Below are positions 42,707 through 51,911 of a DNA stretch of 64,000 bases, piece by piece. Where the stretch lies: NCBI RefSeq assembly GCF_000328685.1, contig NC_019974.1, forward strand, positions 1,355,001-1,419,000, in the 5' to 3' direction. The notes beneath the pieces are model-generated. The model was not told the DNA's origin, ran no database searches, and saw only the letters and a list, made by a program, of their open reading frames with translations. Origin of the DNA: Natronococcus occultus SP4 (GTDB taxonomy: Archaea > Halobacteriota > Halobacteria > Halobacteriales > Natrialbaceae). Every line of letters starts with the position of its first letter. Positions within the stretch are counted from its first letter, which is position 1. The position numbers and the translations under genes were made by a program.

Positions 42707-43383
42707 CTCACCGCGATCCCCTCGCCCAGCGGGAGCACGACCGTCTCGAAGGCCGGATCGCGGGTCACGCGCTCGAGGTAGGCCGCGATCCCGCGGGTGT
42801 GTTCGTTGGCCGACTCGGGGATCGACCACTCCCCGTTTCCGTCCGCCTCGCGCTCGACGATCTCGAGCAACGTCTCGAACTCGATCGGTCCCGCGGTGAT
42901 CGCGTTGTCGGCGACGACGACGCCCCCGACGGGCACCTTCGGTCGCACGGCCTCGAAGGCCTCGACGTAGCGGTGCTTCTGGTGGTCGATCAGCGTCACG
43001 TCGAACGGCCCCGCGTACTCCTCGATCGTCTCGAGGGCGTCGCCGAGTTCGTAGCGCGCGCGGTCGTCGTACCCGCCTGCGGCCAGGTACTCGCGTGCCA
43101 GCTCGAGTTCGTCCTCGTCGACCTCGGTGAGGACGACCTCGCCGTCCGCGGGGAGCGCGTCGGCGAACCAGTACGCCGAGTAGCCGTAGCCCGAGCCGAA
43201 CTCGAAGACCCGCTCGGCACCGACCGCGCGGGCGAGAAATCGCAGAAAGCCGCCCACTTCGGGACCGACGTGAGGAAAGTCCGCCGAGCGGGCGTACTCG
43301 TCCATCTCGCGCAGCGTCTCGTCGGGCTCCGGGCCGACCGCGCGAACGAACCGCTCCATCTCCTCGCTGAGGACGTCGACCAT
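42691..43383 (-). CDS. O-methyltransferase, class I SAM-dependent
   Basis: A 230-residue methyltransferase of the caffeoyl-CoA/catechol O-methyltransferase type. The SAM motif I is RVFEFGSGYGYSAYWFA, the acidic loop is EVVLTEVDEDELELAR, and motif near FDVTLIDHQKHRYVEAFE is followed by KVPVGGVVVADNAITAG, the family pattern (D-N-x-L/I). Starts at MVDVLSEEMERF, after a nine-residue upstream alternative from the frame. Substrate unknown. Convergent with the small membrane protein, co-directional with the M20 gene. Confidence 0.85.
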   Translation of the reverse strand: MVDVLSEEMERFVRAVGPEPDETLREMDEYARSADFPHVGPEVGGFLRFLARAVGAERVFEFGSGYGYSAYWFADALPADGEVVLTEVDEDELELAREYLAAGGYDDRARYELGDALETIEEYAGPFDVTLIDHQKHRYVEAFEAVRPKVPVGGVVVADNAITAGPIEFETLLEIVEREADGNGEWSIPESANEHTRGIAAYLERVTRDPAFETVVLPLGEGIAVSYRVE

Positions 43384-43434
43384 ACCCGTGCCTGGGAGCC
43401 GTGCCACCAAAGCGTTCTGGGAACCGGTTATGCC

Positions 43435-44700
43435 CTACGTCCCGTCGGCGCCCGCGAGCTCCGCGAGCGCTCCCGCCAGCACCCGCGTCGCCGTCGCGCA
43501 GTCCTCCCAGTCGGTCCACTCGTGGGGCGTGTGCGAGAGCCCGTCCTCGGAGGGGGCAAACAGCATCCCCGCGTCGGTGACTCGCGAGACCCGCATCGCG
43601 TCGTGGGCCGCCCCCGAGTGCATCTCGAGGACGTCGATCCCCGCCCGCGAGCCGGCCGTCTCGAGGGCGTCCCGGCACCGGCGATCCATCGGCGCCGGCT
43701 CGATGTCGATCTCGCGCTCGAAGCTCGTCGCGACGCCGCGGTCGTCCTCGAGCCGCTCGAGGGTCGCCGTCGCCGTCTCGAGGATCGCCTCCATCGTCTC
43801 GTACTCGACGTCGCGCACGTCGACCCCGAGCTCGACCGCGCCGGGGACAACGTTCGTCGCGTTCGGGCGAACGGTCCCTTTGCCGACGGTCGCGACGGCC
43901 GTCCCGTCGCCGGCCGCGGCGCGCTCGCGGCCCGCGGCCTCGAGTTCCAGCACGAATTCGCTGGCGGCCGCCAGCGCGTCCGTTCGCTCGTCCATCCCCG
44001 TCGCGCCCGCGTGGTTCGCCTCGCCGACGATCTCGGCGGTCGCGTGGGCGATCCCCGTGATCGTCGTCACGACCCCGACCGGAACGCCCCGTTCCTCGAG
44101 GCGGGTGTCCTGCTCGACGTGGAGCTCGAGAAAGCTGTCCCACTCCGCGGCCGCGAGGACGCCCTCGCCGCGGTAGCCGATCGACTCGAGCGCGTCCTCG
44201 AGAGTGGTGTCCTCACCGTCGGTCGTCACGAGGGCGTCCTCGGGACTCCGGCGCCCGGTCGCGACCGAGGAGCCGAGCATCCCCCCGCCGAAGCGGGTCC
44301 CCTCCTCCTCGGTGAACGAGACGACCGTAATCGGGCGCTCGAGGGTCGTCGCGAGGTCGCTCTCCCGTAGCGTCCGGACCGCCTCGAGGGCGCCGTACAC
44401 TCCCAGCGGCCCGTCGAAGATCCCGCCCTCGGGAACCGAGTCGAGGTGGCTCCCCGCCGCCACCGGCGCGGTGTCGGGATCGGCGTTTGCGGGCACCCAG
44501 GTCGCCGCGATGTTGCCGACGGCGTCGACCGTGACCGTAAGCCCCGCGTCCTCGCAGCGCTCGACGAGCCGGTCGCGGGCCTCCCGGTTCGCCGCGGTGC
44601 CAGTGAGGACGGTCCGTCCTCGGCCTATCTCGGCGTCGATCGCCCCGAACGCCGCGTTCGCCTCGATGTCCCTGCGGAGTCGCTGCCTGTCGATCTCCAT
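43435..44700 (-). CDS. M20 family amidase/carbamoylase (Zn-dependent)
   Basis: A 421-residue metalloamidase of the hydantoinase/carbamoylase (AllC/AmaB) type. Metal and catalytic region: GSHLDSVPEGGIFDGPLGVY, then SFTEEEGTRFGGGMLGS with the catalytic Glu, ELHVEQ, and HSGAAHDAMRVS with the third metal ligand. Hydrolyses N-carbamoyl or ureido compounds; exact substrate unknown. Ends 52 bases before the methyltransferase start. Divergent from the dUTPase-like gene. Confidence 0.88.
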   Translation of the reverse strand: MEIDRQRLRRDIEANAAFGAIDAEIGRGRTVLTGTAANREARDRLVERCEDAGLTVTVDAVGNIAATWVPANADPDTAPVAAGSHLDSVPEGGIFDGPLGVYGALEAVRTLRESDLATTLERPITVVSFTEEEGTRFGGGMLGSSVATGRRSPEDALVTTDGEDTTLEDALESIGYRGEGVLAAAEWDSFLELHVEQDTRLEERGVPVGVVTTITGIAHATAEIVGEANHAGATGMDERTDALAAASEFVLELEAAGRERAAAGDGTAVATVGKGTVRPNATNVVPGAVELGVDVRDVEYETMEAILETATATLERLEDDRGVATSFEREIDIEPAPMDRRCRDALETAGSRAGIDVLEMHSGAAHDAMRVSRVTDAGMLFAPSEDGLSHTPHEWTDWEDCATATRVLAGALAELAGADGT

Positions 44701-44790
44701 GGGGCGACGGTTTCCCCCGACGGTACGATACCGTTTCGCTCTCCCCGGGCGGCAGATTTTTTGTCGCTCGGGACCGTCGGTTCGACCGAT

Positions 44791-45258
44791 ATGAGCGACG
44801 ACCACCCGCTCGCCGACGCCGTCGACAACCTGGTGTACGAACCGGTACAGGTCCACGATCGGGGTATCGATCTGACGGTGAGCGCGATCTACACGGTCGC
44901 CGCGCCCGGCAGCCTCGACTTCGGCGGGGACGAGCTGGCCGACGCCGACCTCGAGCCCGTCGAGACGACCCGCCGCGATCCCGACGACGAGTACGGCTGG
45001 TGGAACCTCGAGGGCGGTCGGTACGTCGTCCAGCACAACGAGTTCCTCACCGACCTCGCGGACCCCCTCCTGCTCCAGCCGAACAACGAGCTGCTGGCCC
45101 GGGGCGGTTCCCATCCGACGGTCCAGGTCGACTCCCACCTTCCTTTGCTCCCGCTGTCGGTCCCCGACGGCGGGCTCGAGATCAAGGAAAACGCCCGGAT
45201 CTCGACGCTCGCGCCAGTCGGCGACTCGTTCGATATCGGCGCGGTCGAGGAGCCGTAG
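44791..45258 (+). CDS. dUTPase/dCTP deaminase-like protein
   Basis: A 155-residue protein of the trimeric dUTPase/dCTP deaminase fold as found in haloarchaea. Visible pieces: VYEPVQVHDRGIDLTVSAIY at the start, GGRYVVQHNEFL and ELLARGGSHPTV, and an all-beta core. Haloarchaeal members are annotated as deoxyuridine nucleotidohydrolase or dCTP deaminase; typical catalytic signature motifs are weak here, so activity is uncertain. A GATTTTTTGTCG box about 32 bases upstream fits a leaderless start. Convergent with the membrane glycosyltransferase-like gene, ten-base gap. Confidence 0.65.
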   Translation: MSDDHPLADAVDNLVYEPVQVHDRGIDLTVSAIYTVAAPGSLDFGGDELADADLEPVETTRRDPDDEYGWWNLEGGRYVVQHNEFLTDLADPLLLQPNNELLARGGSHPTVQVDSHLPLLPLSVPDGGLEIKENARISTLAPVGDSFDIGAVEEP

Positions 45259-45267
45259 CGTCGGCGA

Positions 45268-47256
45268 TCAGCCGTCGACGGACGAGGGGCCACAGAACCG
45301 CACGTCGCCGTTGTCGTACAGCGTCGCCTGTGTCGTCCGACAGAGCCGTTCTTCGCTCGGATCGGCGACGTATCCGGGGCCGGCCTCGCTCGAGAAGTAG
45401 GTCGCGTCCTCGGACTGGGTCGTTCGGTAGACGACGTAGGCGTGCTCGGTGACTCCGTCCTCGGGAAGGGTCGCCGACGTCGTCGAGGGGAAGGCCCCGG
45501 TTCGCTCGAACACCGTCTGGTAGGGATGGTCGGTGTGAAGGCGCTGTTCCGGACGGATCTCGCTACCGGCGGGAGAGCCGGTCATCTCGCCGACCGTATC
45601 GACCGCGGCGAGCTCCGACTGATCGTAGGCCAGTCGCTCGTGTTGCTCCGAGAATACGGGGTTGTCGGGGTTGCCCTCGGCGGCGAGCAGCATGCCGCCC
45701 GGGTACAGCACCGCGACGAGCAGGAGGACAACGACGATCGGTGCGGGGGAGAGATCCCGGCTCAGCGTCCGGAGCCCGATCGCGGCGAGGATCGCCATCA
45801 GCGCGTAGAGAAACGCGAACCACCGCGTTGGGATGAAGTTCCGGATCCCGAACATCGGGAGCCCGAGGACGAAAAAGAGCATGATCCCGGTCCCGAGCAG
45901 CAGTGTAAACACCGACTGTTCGGCGCGTCGGCGGTGAACGACGTACAGACAGCCCACGAGCGTAATCCCGAACAGGAGCAGAAAGCCGAGTTCGTTGACG
46001 TAGGGGACGACGGCGTCGAGCAGCGTCGTCTCGGGCTCCGGGACGGCCGCTCCGTCTTCGTCCGACCCGCTGGTGGACGCAAGCGAGAGGAACCCAGCGC
46101 TCTCCGCGAGGGTTTCGCTGAACCAGCCGAGGACGGTTCCCAGGAACGACCCCTCGCGAAACGGCGTCAGCGACCAGACGAAGATCGAGAGTCCGAAGTT
46201 GAAGACCAGCAGGCCGATCAGGTTCACCGGTTTCGTCGCCCGGGAGACGGCGCCGTCGACCTGCGTGAGTCCGAGCGGGTCGGCCGTGAAGACGACCTGT
46301 GCGAGAAACGCGGCGCCGAGCAGGACCAGGACGATAAACGTCGAGACCTGGTGGGTCAGGACGACGGCGACCGAGAGCAAGACCAGCAACGAGAAATCGC
46401 GGCTGGTGTACTCGGTGCGCATCACGCGAAGCAGTGCGTAGACGATCGCGAGGAAAAAGACCAGCCCCATACTGGTCGGGATCAGGTGGATCCCCCACGT
46501 GACGGTGTAGCTGCCGACCGAGAACGCCGCTGCGGCGAAGGTCGCCCACCGGGCGGGAACGAGCAGATCTGCCGCAGCGTAGACCGCGAGGATCGAGAGC
46601 GGCATCGCGACTCCCACCGAGAGGTAGAGCCCGGCCCGCAGGGAGACGTCGTAGACCAGTGAAGACGCGACGACGAACAGGTGGAAGAACGGAGAGGCGA
46701 AGTGTTTGTCGTAGTCGATCGCACCCAGCGATCCCTCGGCGGCGATCGCCCGGGAGAGTTCGGTCATGTGGGTCCAGACGTCGATCCCGACGTACCCCGG
46801 GGTCGCGTACAGCGCGGTAAACCGGAAGACGAACGCAAAGAGGACGAGCTGGAACAGGACGAGTCCGCGGTGGAAGTCGCGGTCGCTCGTAAACAGGATC
46901 TGACCGAACAGCAGGGTTCCGACGGCGCTCGAGACCGCGAAAAACAGCGGCGTCCGCGCGCCCTGCAGGACGGTAACGAGGATCATCACTGTCATTCCGA
47001 CGGTTACGACACTGGGCAACGCCATCGCCGCCGATCCGGACAGCGTCGGCAGCGTTCGTTCGTCCTCGTTTTGACGGACGGCGAGCAGGTACAGCACGCA
47101 GCCGAGGCCGACGACGATCGGAATCGTGGTGATGTAGATCTGGGAGGCGAAAAACCGGAGCGGAAACAACACTAGCGCGACGATCAGCCCGGCGATCGCC
47201 GCGGTCGTGTCGAGCCGAAGCGACTGCAGCCTCGACAGCGACATTCCGGATAGCAT
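45268..47256 (-). CDS. Large polytopic membrane protein, GT-C glycosyltransferase-like
   Basis: A 662-residue protein with about 12-13 membrane segments over residues 15-560 and a roughly 100-residue C-terminal extracytoplasmic tail (residues 540 on). The first large loop carries GYVGIDVWTHMTELSRA, and similar D-x-W/H loop acids mark GT-C enzymes; the overall layout resembles PMT/ArnT-like glycosyltransferases of haloarchaea. I cannot name sugar or acceptor. First two methionines (47256 and 47244) are both possible; the longer form is given. Alone on this strand between convergent genes. Confidence 0.6.
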   Translation of the reverse strand: MLSGMSLSRLQSLRLDTTAAIAGLIVALVLFPLRFFASQIYITTIPIVVGLGCVLYLLAVRQNEDERTLPTLSGSAAMALPSVVTVGMTVMILVTVLQGARTPLFFAVSSAVGTLLFGQILFTSDRDFHRGLVLFQLVLFAFVFRFTALYATPGYVGIDVWTHMTELSRAIAAEGSLGAIDYDKHFASPFFHLFVVASSLVYDVSLRAGLYLSVGVAMPLSILAVYAAADLLVPARWATFAAAAFSVGSYTVTWGIHLIPTSMGLVFFLAIVYALLRVMRTEYTSRDFSLLVLLSVAVVLTHQVSTFIVLVLLGAAFLAQVVFTADPLGLTQVDGAVSRATKPVNLIGLLVFNFGLSIFVWSLTPFREGSFLGTVLGWFSETLAESAGFLSLASTSGSDEDGAAVPEPETTLLDAVVPYVNELGFLLLFGITLVGCLYVVHRRRAEQSVFTLLLGTGIMLFFVLGLPMFGIRNFIPTRWFAFLYALMAILAAIGLRTLSRDLSPAPIVVVLLLVAVLYPGGMLLAAEGNPDNPVFSEQHERLAYDQSELAAVDTVGEMTGSPAGSEIRPEQRLHTDHPYQTVFERTGAFPSTTSATLPEDGVTEHAYVVYRTTQSEDATYFSSEAGPGYVADPSEERLCRTTQATLYDNGDVRFCGPSSVDG

Positions 47257-47411
47257 GAGATTCTACCTACGCTACCAGATCGGCGAATAATAATCTTGTT
47301 GTCGTTTGCACCGCTCGTGCGACTCGAGATCTCGTCGGACAACCGCCGACGGCGTGGATTCCGCTCCAGCCGCGAGCCGATCGGATCGCTACCCCGTCGC
47401 GGTGGTCCGAC

Positions 47412-48482
47412 TCAGTCGTCGGCTACCGGGTGGGAACTGCCGCTCCGGTCTGTCCCGGGACCGCTGGAGGGACCATACCCCTGCCCTGTTCCGACCCGGG
47501 AGCGCTCGGCGGGGACGTCCTCGAGGACGTACTCGTTGCCCCGAACGCGAACGGTTCCGGTCGCGGGCCGGCGTCGCCGGGCGCTCCGGCCGCGGACGAG
47601 CCGCCAGAGGGGACGGATCTGACAGAGGGCGAATCCGACGGCGATGAGGCCGAAGCCGACCACCATCGCGGCCGTGATCGCCTCGCCGAGCAACGCCGCG
47701 CCGAACACCGCCGCGACGACCGGCGTCGCGTAGCTGACGAGGCTCGCGTTGGTCGGGCCGACGCGCTCGAGCAACGAGAAGTACAGCAGGAAGCCGCCGA
47801 CGGTCGAGACGACGCCGAGGTAGGCGATCGCCGCGAGCGCCGACCCGTTCCAGTCGACGGTCGAGAGCGTCTCCATCGGGTGTGCGAGGCTAGCGGCGTG
47901 GAGGATTCCCGCGCCGACGAGCATCGACCAGGCCTGCAGTGAAACCAGCGGCAGGGTCCGCGAGAACCGCTGGGTGAGCACGGAGCCGAGCGCGAACACG
48001 ATGGCCGCGCCGAGCAGGAGCGCGACGCCGGCGAGCCGACCGCCGAGGGAGCCCCCGGCGGCGGCGATGGCGACGACGCCGACGAACCCGATCGAGAGAC
48101 CGAGGACGTCGGTCGCTCGGACCCGGTGAGCCGGCAGGACCGCGAGCGCGATTGCGGGGGTGACGATCGGTGCGAAGCTCAACACGATCGCCGCGACGCT
48201 GCTTGAGACGTACTCCTGTCCGAGGAACAACAGCGCGAAGTGGACGCCGATCAGGAGGATACCGGTCGTCAGTACGAGCCAGACGTCGTCGCGGTTCCGC
48301 GGCCACCATCGGGCGCGGCTCGCGACGACCAGCGCGAAAAAGACGAGCGCGGCGGCGTCGAAGCGAAACGCCGCGAACAGCAGCGGCGGCAACGAGTCCA
48401 GTCCGATCTCGATGGCGGTAAAGCCCGATCCCCACACGATAGCCAGCAGTCCAAATAGGAGTACATCTCTTGTGTTCGTCAT
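47412..48482 (-). CDS. EamA/DMT family transporter
   Basis: A 356-residue membrane protein with ten segments in two EamA repeats, first starting LLFGLLAIVWGSGFTAIEIG and second around LVSLQAWSMLVGAGILHAA. Drug/metabolite transporters of this kind export amino acids or metabolites; the substrate cannot be inferred. The C-terminal 50 residues are a polar tail, rich in Arg then Gly/Ser/Pro, not usual for the family. The ATG at 48482 (MTNTRDVL) is preferred over the GTG two codons upstream. No co-directional partner nearby. Confidence 0.85.
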   Translation of the reverse strand: MTNTRDVLLFGLLAIVWGSGFTAIEIGLDSLPPLLFAAFRFDAAALVFFALVVASRARWWPRNRDDVWLVLTTGILLIGVHFALLFLGQEYVSSSVAAIVLSFAPIVTPAIALAVLPAHRVRATDVLGLSIGFVGVVAIAAAGGSLGGRLAGVALLLGAAIVFALGSVLTQRFSRTLPLVSLQAWSMLVGAGILHAASLAHPMETLSTVDWNGSALAAIAYLGVVSTVGGFLLYFSLLERVGPTNASLVSYATPVVAAVFGAALLGEAITAAMVVGFGLIAVGFALCQIRPLWRLVRGRSARRRRPATGTVRVRGNEYVLEDVPAERSRVGTGQGYGPSSGPGTDRSGSSHPVADD

Positions 48483-48649
48483 TTGCACCTTGCGCCCACC
48501 CGCAGGAAAGGCGACAAAGGGAGTACGACGACGTAAAATAAAGGACTTTCGAGAATAGTGATATCACCTCTCACCGAAACGTATGCGGGAGGCGAGTTCG
48601 GCCTCGAGCGCCGGCCGTCACCGCGGAGTCCGGAGCTGTCCCCGGACCG

Positions 48650-50227
48650 CTACTCGGCGGCGCCCTCCTCGCGCTCGCGGAGTTTGAACTTCTGGACCTT
48701 CCCGGTGGTCGTCCGGGGGAGTTCCTCGACGAACTCGACCTCGCGGGGGTGTTTGTACTCCGCGAGATTCCGCAGGCAGTACTCCCGGATCCCGTCGGTT
48801 TCGACGCCTGCGTCGGGAACGGGGACGACGTACGCCTTCACTGTCTCGCCGCGGCGCTCGTCGGGGATCCCGACAACGGCCGCGTCGGCGACCGCCTCGT
48901 GCTCGAACAGGAGTTCCTCGACCTCCCGCGGGTAGACGTTGTAGCCGCCCGTGACGATCGTGTGCTTCTCGCGGTCGACGACGTAGAAGAAGCCGTCCTC
49001 GTCGTGGTACCCCAGGTCGCCGGTGTGGAACCAGGTTCGGCCGTCGACCTCGGTGAACGCCTCCGCAGTCGCCTCGGGCAATCCGTAGTACCCCTGCATC
49101 ACGTTCGGCCCGGCGACGACGATCTCGCCGGCGACCTCGTCGAGCTCCGCCTCGTCCTCGTCGAGCGGTCCCGCCTCGACGGGCGGTACCGTCTCGAACG
49201 TCTCGTCGACGACGCGCGCGTCGACGCCGGGGACGGTCCGTCCGATGCTGCCGACGCGGCGCCCGTCGACCGGGCTGTTGAAGTGAGTGATCGGGCTCGT
49301 CTCGGTCAGCCCGTACCCCTCGTAGACCTGCACGTCGTACAGCTCCTCGAACCGCCGGAGGACCTCGACGGGAATTCCCGACCCGCCGACCCCACACAGA
49401 CGCAGCGAGGAGAGATCGAACGACTCGGCGTCGGGCTGGTTGACGACATCGTTGTACATCGCCGGCACGCCGTGCATCAGCGTCAGCTCTTCGTCCTCGA
49501 CGATCGAGACAGCCTCCTGGGCGTCCCACTCGGGTACCGCGTAATAGGTCCCGCCGCCGAACAGCGTCGCGTTCATCACGACGGTCATCCCGTAGATGTG
49601 AAACAGCGGAAGGACGCCGAGCTGTTTGTCGTCCGGGCGGATCCCGTCCGGGACGAGCTCGTTTGCCATCCGCGCGTTGGACTCGAGGTTGCGGTGGGTG
49701 AGCTGGACGCCCTTGGGCTGGCCCGTCGTCCCGCTGGTGTAGGGCTGGACGGCGATGTCGTCGTCGGCGCGCTCGGCGATCTCGGGAGCGCCGGGCTCGA
49801 GGAACTCCTCGAAGGGCGTCGCCCCGTCGGACTCCCCCTCGCCGACGCTGACGACGTGTTCGACGTCGGTTTCGTCCCGGACCGCTTCGACGAACGGGAC
49901 GAGGTCGGCAAGCGCGACGACGACCTCGGCTCCGCTGTCGGCAAGCAGGTGACCGATCTCGCGGGCCTTGTACTGGGGGTTCATCGGGACGACGACTCCG
50001 CCCGCTCGCAGCGTTCCGTGGAAGGCGACCACGAACGGCGGGACGTTCGGCAGGTAGATCGCGACCCGGTCGTCCTCGCCGATCCCGTGGGCCTCGAGCG
50101 CGGCGGCGAACGCCCCCGTCTGCCCCCAGAACTCCTCGTAGCTGGTTTCGTTCTCCCGGAACCCGATAGCCGTGGCGTCGCCGCGTTCGCGGACGGTCTC
50201 CGCGACTGAATTGACAAGATTTGCCAT
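48650..50227 (-). CDS. AMP-dependent acyl-CoA synthetase (fatty/aryl acid--CoA ligase type)
   Basis: A 525-residue adenylate-forming enzyme. ATP/AMP loop YTSGTTGQPKG, GYGLTETSP, then TGDLGYHDEDGFFYVVDR and PRTTTGKVQK, the last holding the C-domain catalytic lysine. The family activates a carboxylic acid to its CoA ester; FadD-like and 4-coumarate-like members cannot be told apart here, so the acid is unknown. A TATA-like box 27-34 bases upstream supports the ATG. Divergent from the Usp gene at 50386; no acyl-CoA dehydrogenase adjacent. Confidence 0.9.
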   Translation of the reverse strand: MANLVNSVAETVRERGDATAIGFRENETSYEEFWGQTGAFAAALEAHGIGEDDRVAIYLPNVPPFVVAFHGTLRAGGVVVPMNPQYKAREIGHLLADSGAEVVVALADLVPFVEAVRDETDVEHVVSVGEGESDGATPFEEFLEPGAPEIAERADDDIAVQPYTSGTTGQPKGVQLTHRNLESNARMANELVPDGIRPDDKQLGVLPLFHIYGMTVVMNATLFGGGTYYAVPEWDAQEAVSIVEDEELTLMHGVPAMYNDVVNQPDAESFDLSSLRLCGVGGSGIPVEVLRRFEELYDVQVYEGYGLTETSPITHFNSPVDGRRVGSIGRTVPGVDARVVDETFETVPPVEAGPLDEDEAELDEVAGEIVVAGPNVMQGYYGLPEATAEAFTEVDGRTWFHTGDLGYHDEDGFFYVVDREKHTIVTGGYNVYPREVEELLFEHEAVADAAVVGIPDERRGETVKAYVVPVPDAGVETDGIREYCLRNLAEYKHPREVEFVEELPRTTTGKVQKFKLREREEGAAE

Positions 50228-50253
50228 GTCTCACGACAACGTTTCCGTCTACC

Positions 50254-50261
50254 GTAAAAAG
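50254..50261 (-). promoter_or_regulatory. TATA-like box of the acyl-CoA synthetase
   Basis: CTTTTTAC on the minus strand, 27-34 bases before the ATG at 50227. Confidence 0.55.
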
Positions 50262-50352
50262 TATTTACACTGTTCAGGGAATTTCAATCCCAGTTACCGT
50301 AGCTAAACTCAACCGGGCCACCCGCGGCGACCCGTCCGATCGGCAGCCAGGA

Positions 50353-50360
50353 GTATTTAG
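50353..50360 (+). promoter_or_regulatory. TATA-like box of the Usp gene
   Basis: GTATTTAG, 26-33 bases before the ATG at 50386. Confidence 0.55.
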
Positions 50361-50385
50361 TCCCACCGGCCGAACTCTCGGGACG

Positions 50386-51000
50386 ATGTACCAGCACGTC
50401 CTCGTACCGACGGACGGGAGCGACGGGACTCGACGAGCGATCACCCACGCGTTGACGATCGCGAACCGCTTCGACGCAACGGTACACGCGTTATCGGTCG
50501 TTCCCGAGGGACCGCTGGGCGCCCTCGAGGATCGGGCCGACGTAACTGCGGGGGCCCGTCGAGCCGTCGAGCGCGTCGAGCGTGAGGCAACGCGCGACGG
50601 GATCCCGGTTCGGACCGCAACCAAGACTGGCGTTCCCCACGAGGTGATCCTCGAGTACGCCGAGGACGAGGGGATCGACATGCTCGTCCTGGGAACCCAG
50701 GGCCGAACCGGGCTGGACCGGGTACTGGTCGGCAGCGTGGCCGAACGGATCGTCCGGCTGGCGGACGTTCCCGTCGTGACCGTTCGCTTGACCGACGAGA
50801 TCGAGATCGAGGACGCGGCCGAGGCCGAGCGGATCGCCCGCGAGCGGGCGGCCGAGGAGGGGTACAGCCAGCTCTCGCTCCGGGAGACGCCCTACCGGAC
50901 CAGCGGCACCTGGACCGTAACGCTCGAGAGCGACGGTGAACTCGTCGACGTCGACGTCGACGCGGTCGCGGGCACCGCTCGGATCGTCGAAACCGAGTAA
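50386..51000 (+). CDS. Universal stress protein with extra C-terminal domain
   Basis: A 204-residue protein. Residues 1-140 are a canonical UspA domain: VLVPTDGSDGTRRAI at the start and nucleotide loop GTQGRTGLDRVLVGS with the normal G-x2-G-x9-G-S spacing. The last 60 residues (AEAERIARERAAEEGYSQLS then TWTVTLESDGELVDVDVDAV) form a helix followed by strands, resembling a PepSY-type or similar small beta domain. Fusions of Usp with such a tail are not standard. A TATA-like box 26-33 bases before the ATG supports the start. Function not known. Confidence 0.85.
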   Translation: MYQHVLVPTDGSDGTRRAITHALTIANRFDATVHALSVVPEGPLGALEDRADVTAGARRAVERVEREATRDGIPVRTATKTGVPHEVILEYAEDEGIDMLVLGTQGRTGLDRVLVGSVAERIVRLADVPVVTVRLTDEIEIEDAAEAERIARERAAEEGYSQLSLRETPYRTSGTWTVTLESDGELVDVDVDAVAGTARIVETE

Positions 51001-51054
51001 CCGAGACCGGAGGACGGTCCGCAGAAGGAAACACCCACCCTGTCGTTTTCGGGA

Positions 51055-51678
51055 CTACTCCGCGCGGGAAAGCGACGGCGCGTCACTGTCGCCGAGCGTC
51101 AGCGCGAACCGGGCGGTGGCGATCGTGCCGAGGACGAACCCGGGGATCGCGACCGCGCCGAGGACGGTCGCCAGCAGGAGGCTGGTCGCGGCTGCGGTCA
51201 CCGCGGCGTAGGTACCGATTGCGGAGGCCAGGAGCAGGCTCGCGCTGGTTACCGCGAGGACGGCGTCGCGGCGCTCGAGCGTGTCCGCGGGCTTGCGCTC
51301 GGCGTCGGTACCGGGGAGTTCGAGGTACGGGCGGAACAGTTCGAGCGTCTCCGTCGGGCGGACGACCCCGCGGGATTTGTTGTACTCGATGATCCCTTCC
51401 GAGTCGAGTTTCGGGAGGTGGGACTGGTACAGCGGGATGTAGACGCGCTGGCGCTCGGTCGAACTGAGTTCGGCGACGGTAGTGTCGTTTTCTATCGCGG
51501 CGACGTACTCGGCGACGTCGCGCATCTTGACGGGCTCGTCGTGTTCCAGGAGGTACCGGATCGCGTCCCGCCGACGGTTCGTCTGGAGAATGTGGAAGAT
51601 GTCGTCGTCGGAGAGTGACACCGCCTCCGTCTCGGCGTCCGCAGCGGGGTGCGGTGGGTGGTTCGTCTGGAGGGACAT
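51055..51678 (-). CDS. DUF7344 family putative regulator with membrane helices
   Basis: A 207-residue protein. Residues 23-115 are the haloarchaeal DUF7344 winged-helix-like domain (IFHILQTNRRRDAIRYLLEH, VAEYVAAIENDTTVAELSS, LYQSHLPKLDSEGIIEYNKS), which looks like a transcription-factor domain. Two hydrophobic helices follow (about 140-165 and 168-190), placing it in the membrane. Such proteins are numerous in haloarchaea and of unknown target. A TATA-like box (51698-51706, minus) at -20 to -28 supports the ATG over the GTG three codons earlier. Gene stands alone; AT-rich DNA precedes it. Confidence 0.8.
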   Translation of the reverse strand: MSLQTNHPPHPAADAETEAVSLSDDDIFHILQTNRRRDAIRYLLEHDEPVKMRDVAEYVAAIENDTTVAELSSTERQRVYIPLYQSHLPKLDSEGIIEYNKSRGVVRPTETLELFRPYLELPGTDAERKPADTLERRDAVLAVTSASLLLASAIGTYAAVTAAATSLLLATVLGAVAIPGFVLGTIATARFALTLGDSDAPSLSRAE

Positions 51679-51697
51679 CGTTTGCACTCAGACACAG

Positions 51698-51706
51698 CAA
51701 TTATCC
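51698..51706 (-). promoter_or_regulatory. TATA-like box of the DUF7344 gene
   Basis: GGATAATTG on the minus strand, 20-28 bases before the ATG at 51678. Confidence 0.5.
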
Positions 51707-51911
51707 CTACATAGTCTTTTTCTTCTTTTTCCTAGGCTAAAATACTGTTTATTCCTTATTACACGATGAGCGAACGTCACTATTACTGTAAGAACGGTCA
51801 CTAGGGATCCTGCCGGCTGGTGATTCGTTCCGGACGGTCGCCCACGACGAGAAACAGAAGCCGAACAGGTTCGGGAGCGACTGTTTGTTTGCTCGGCCCG
51901 TCCGTTCGACT

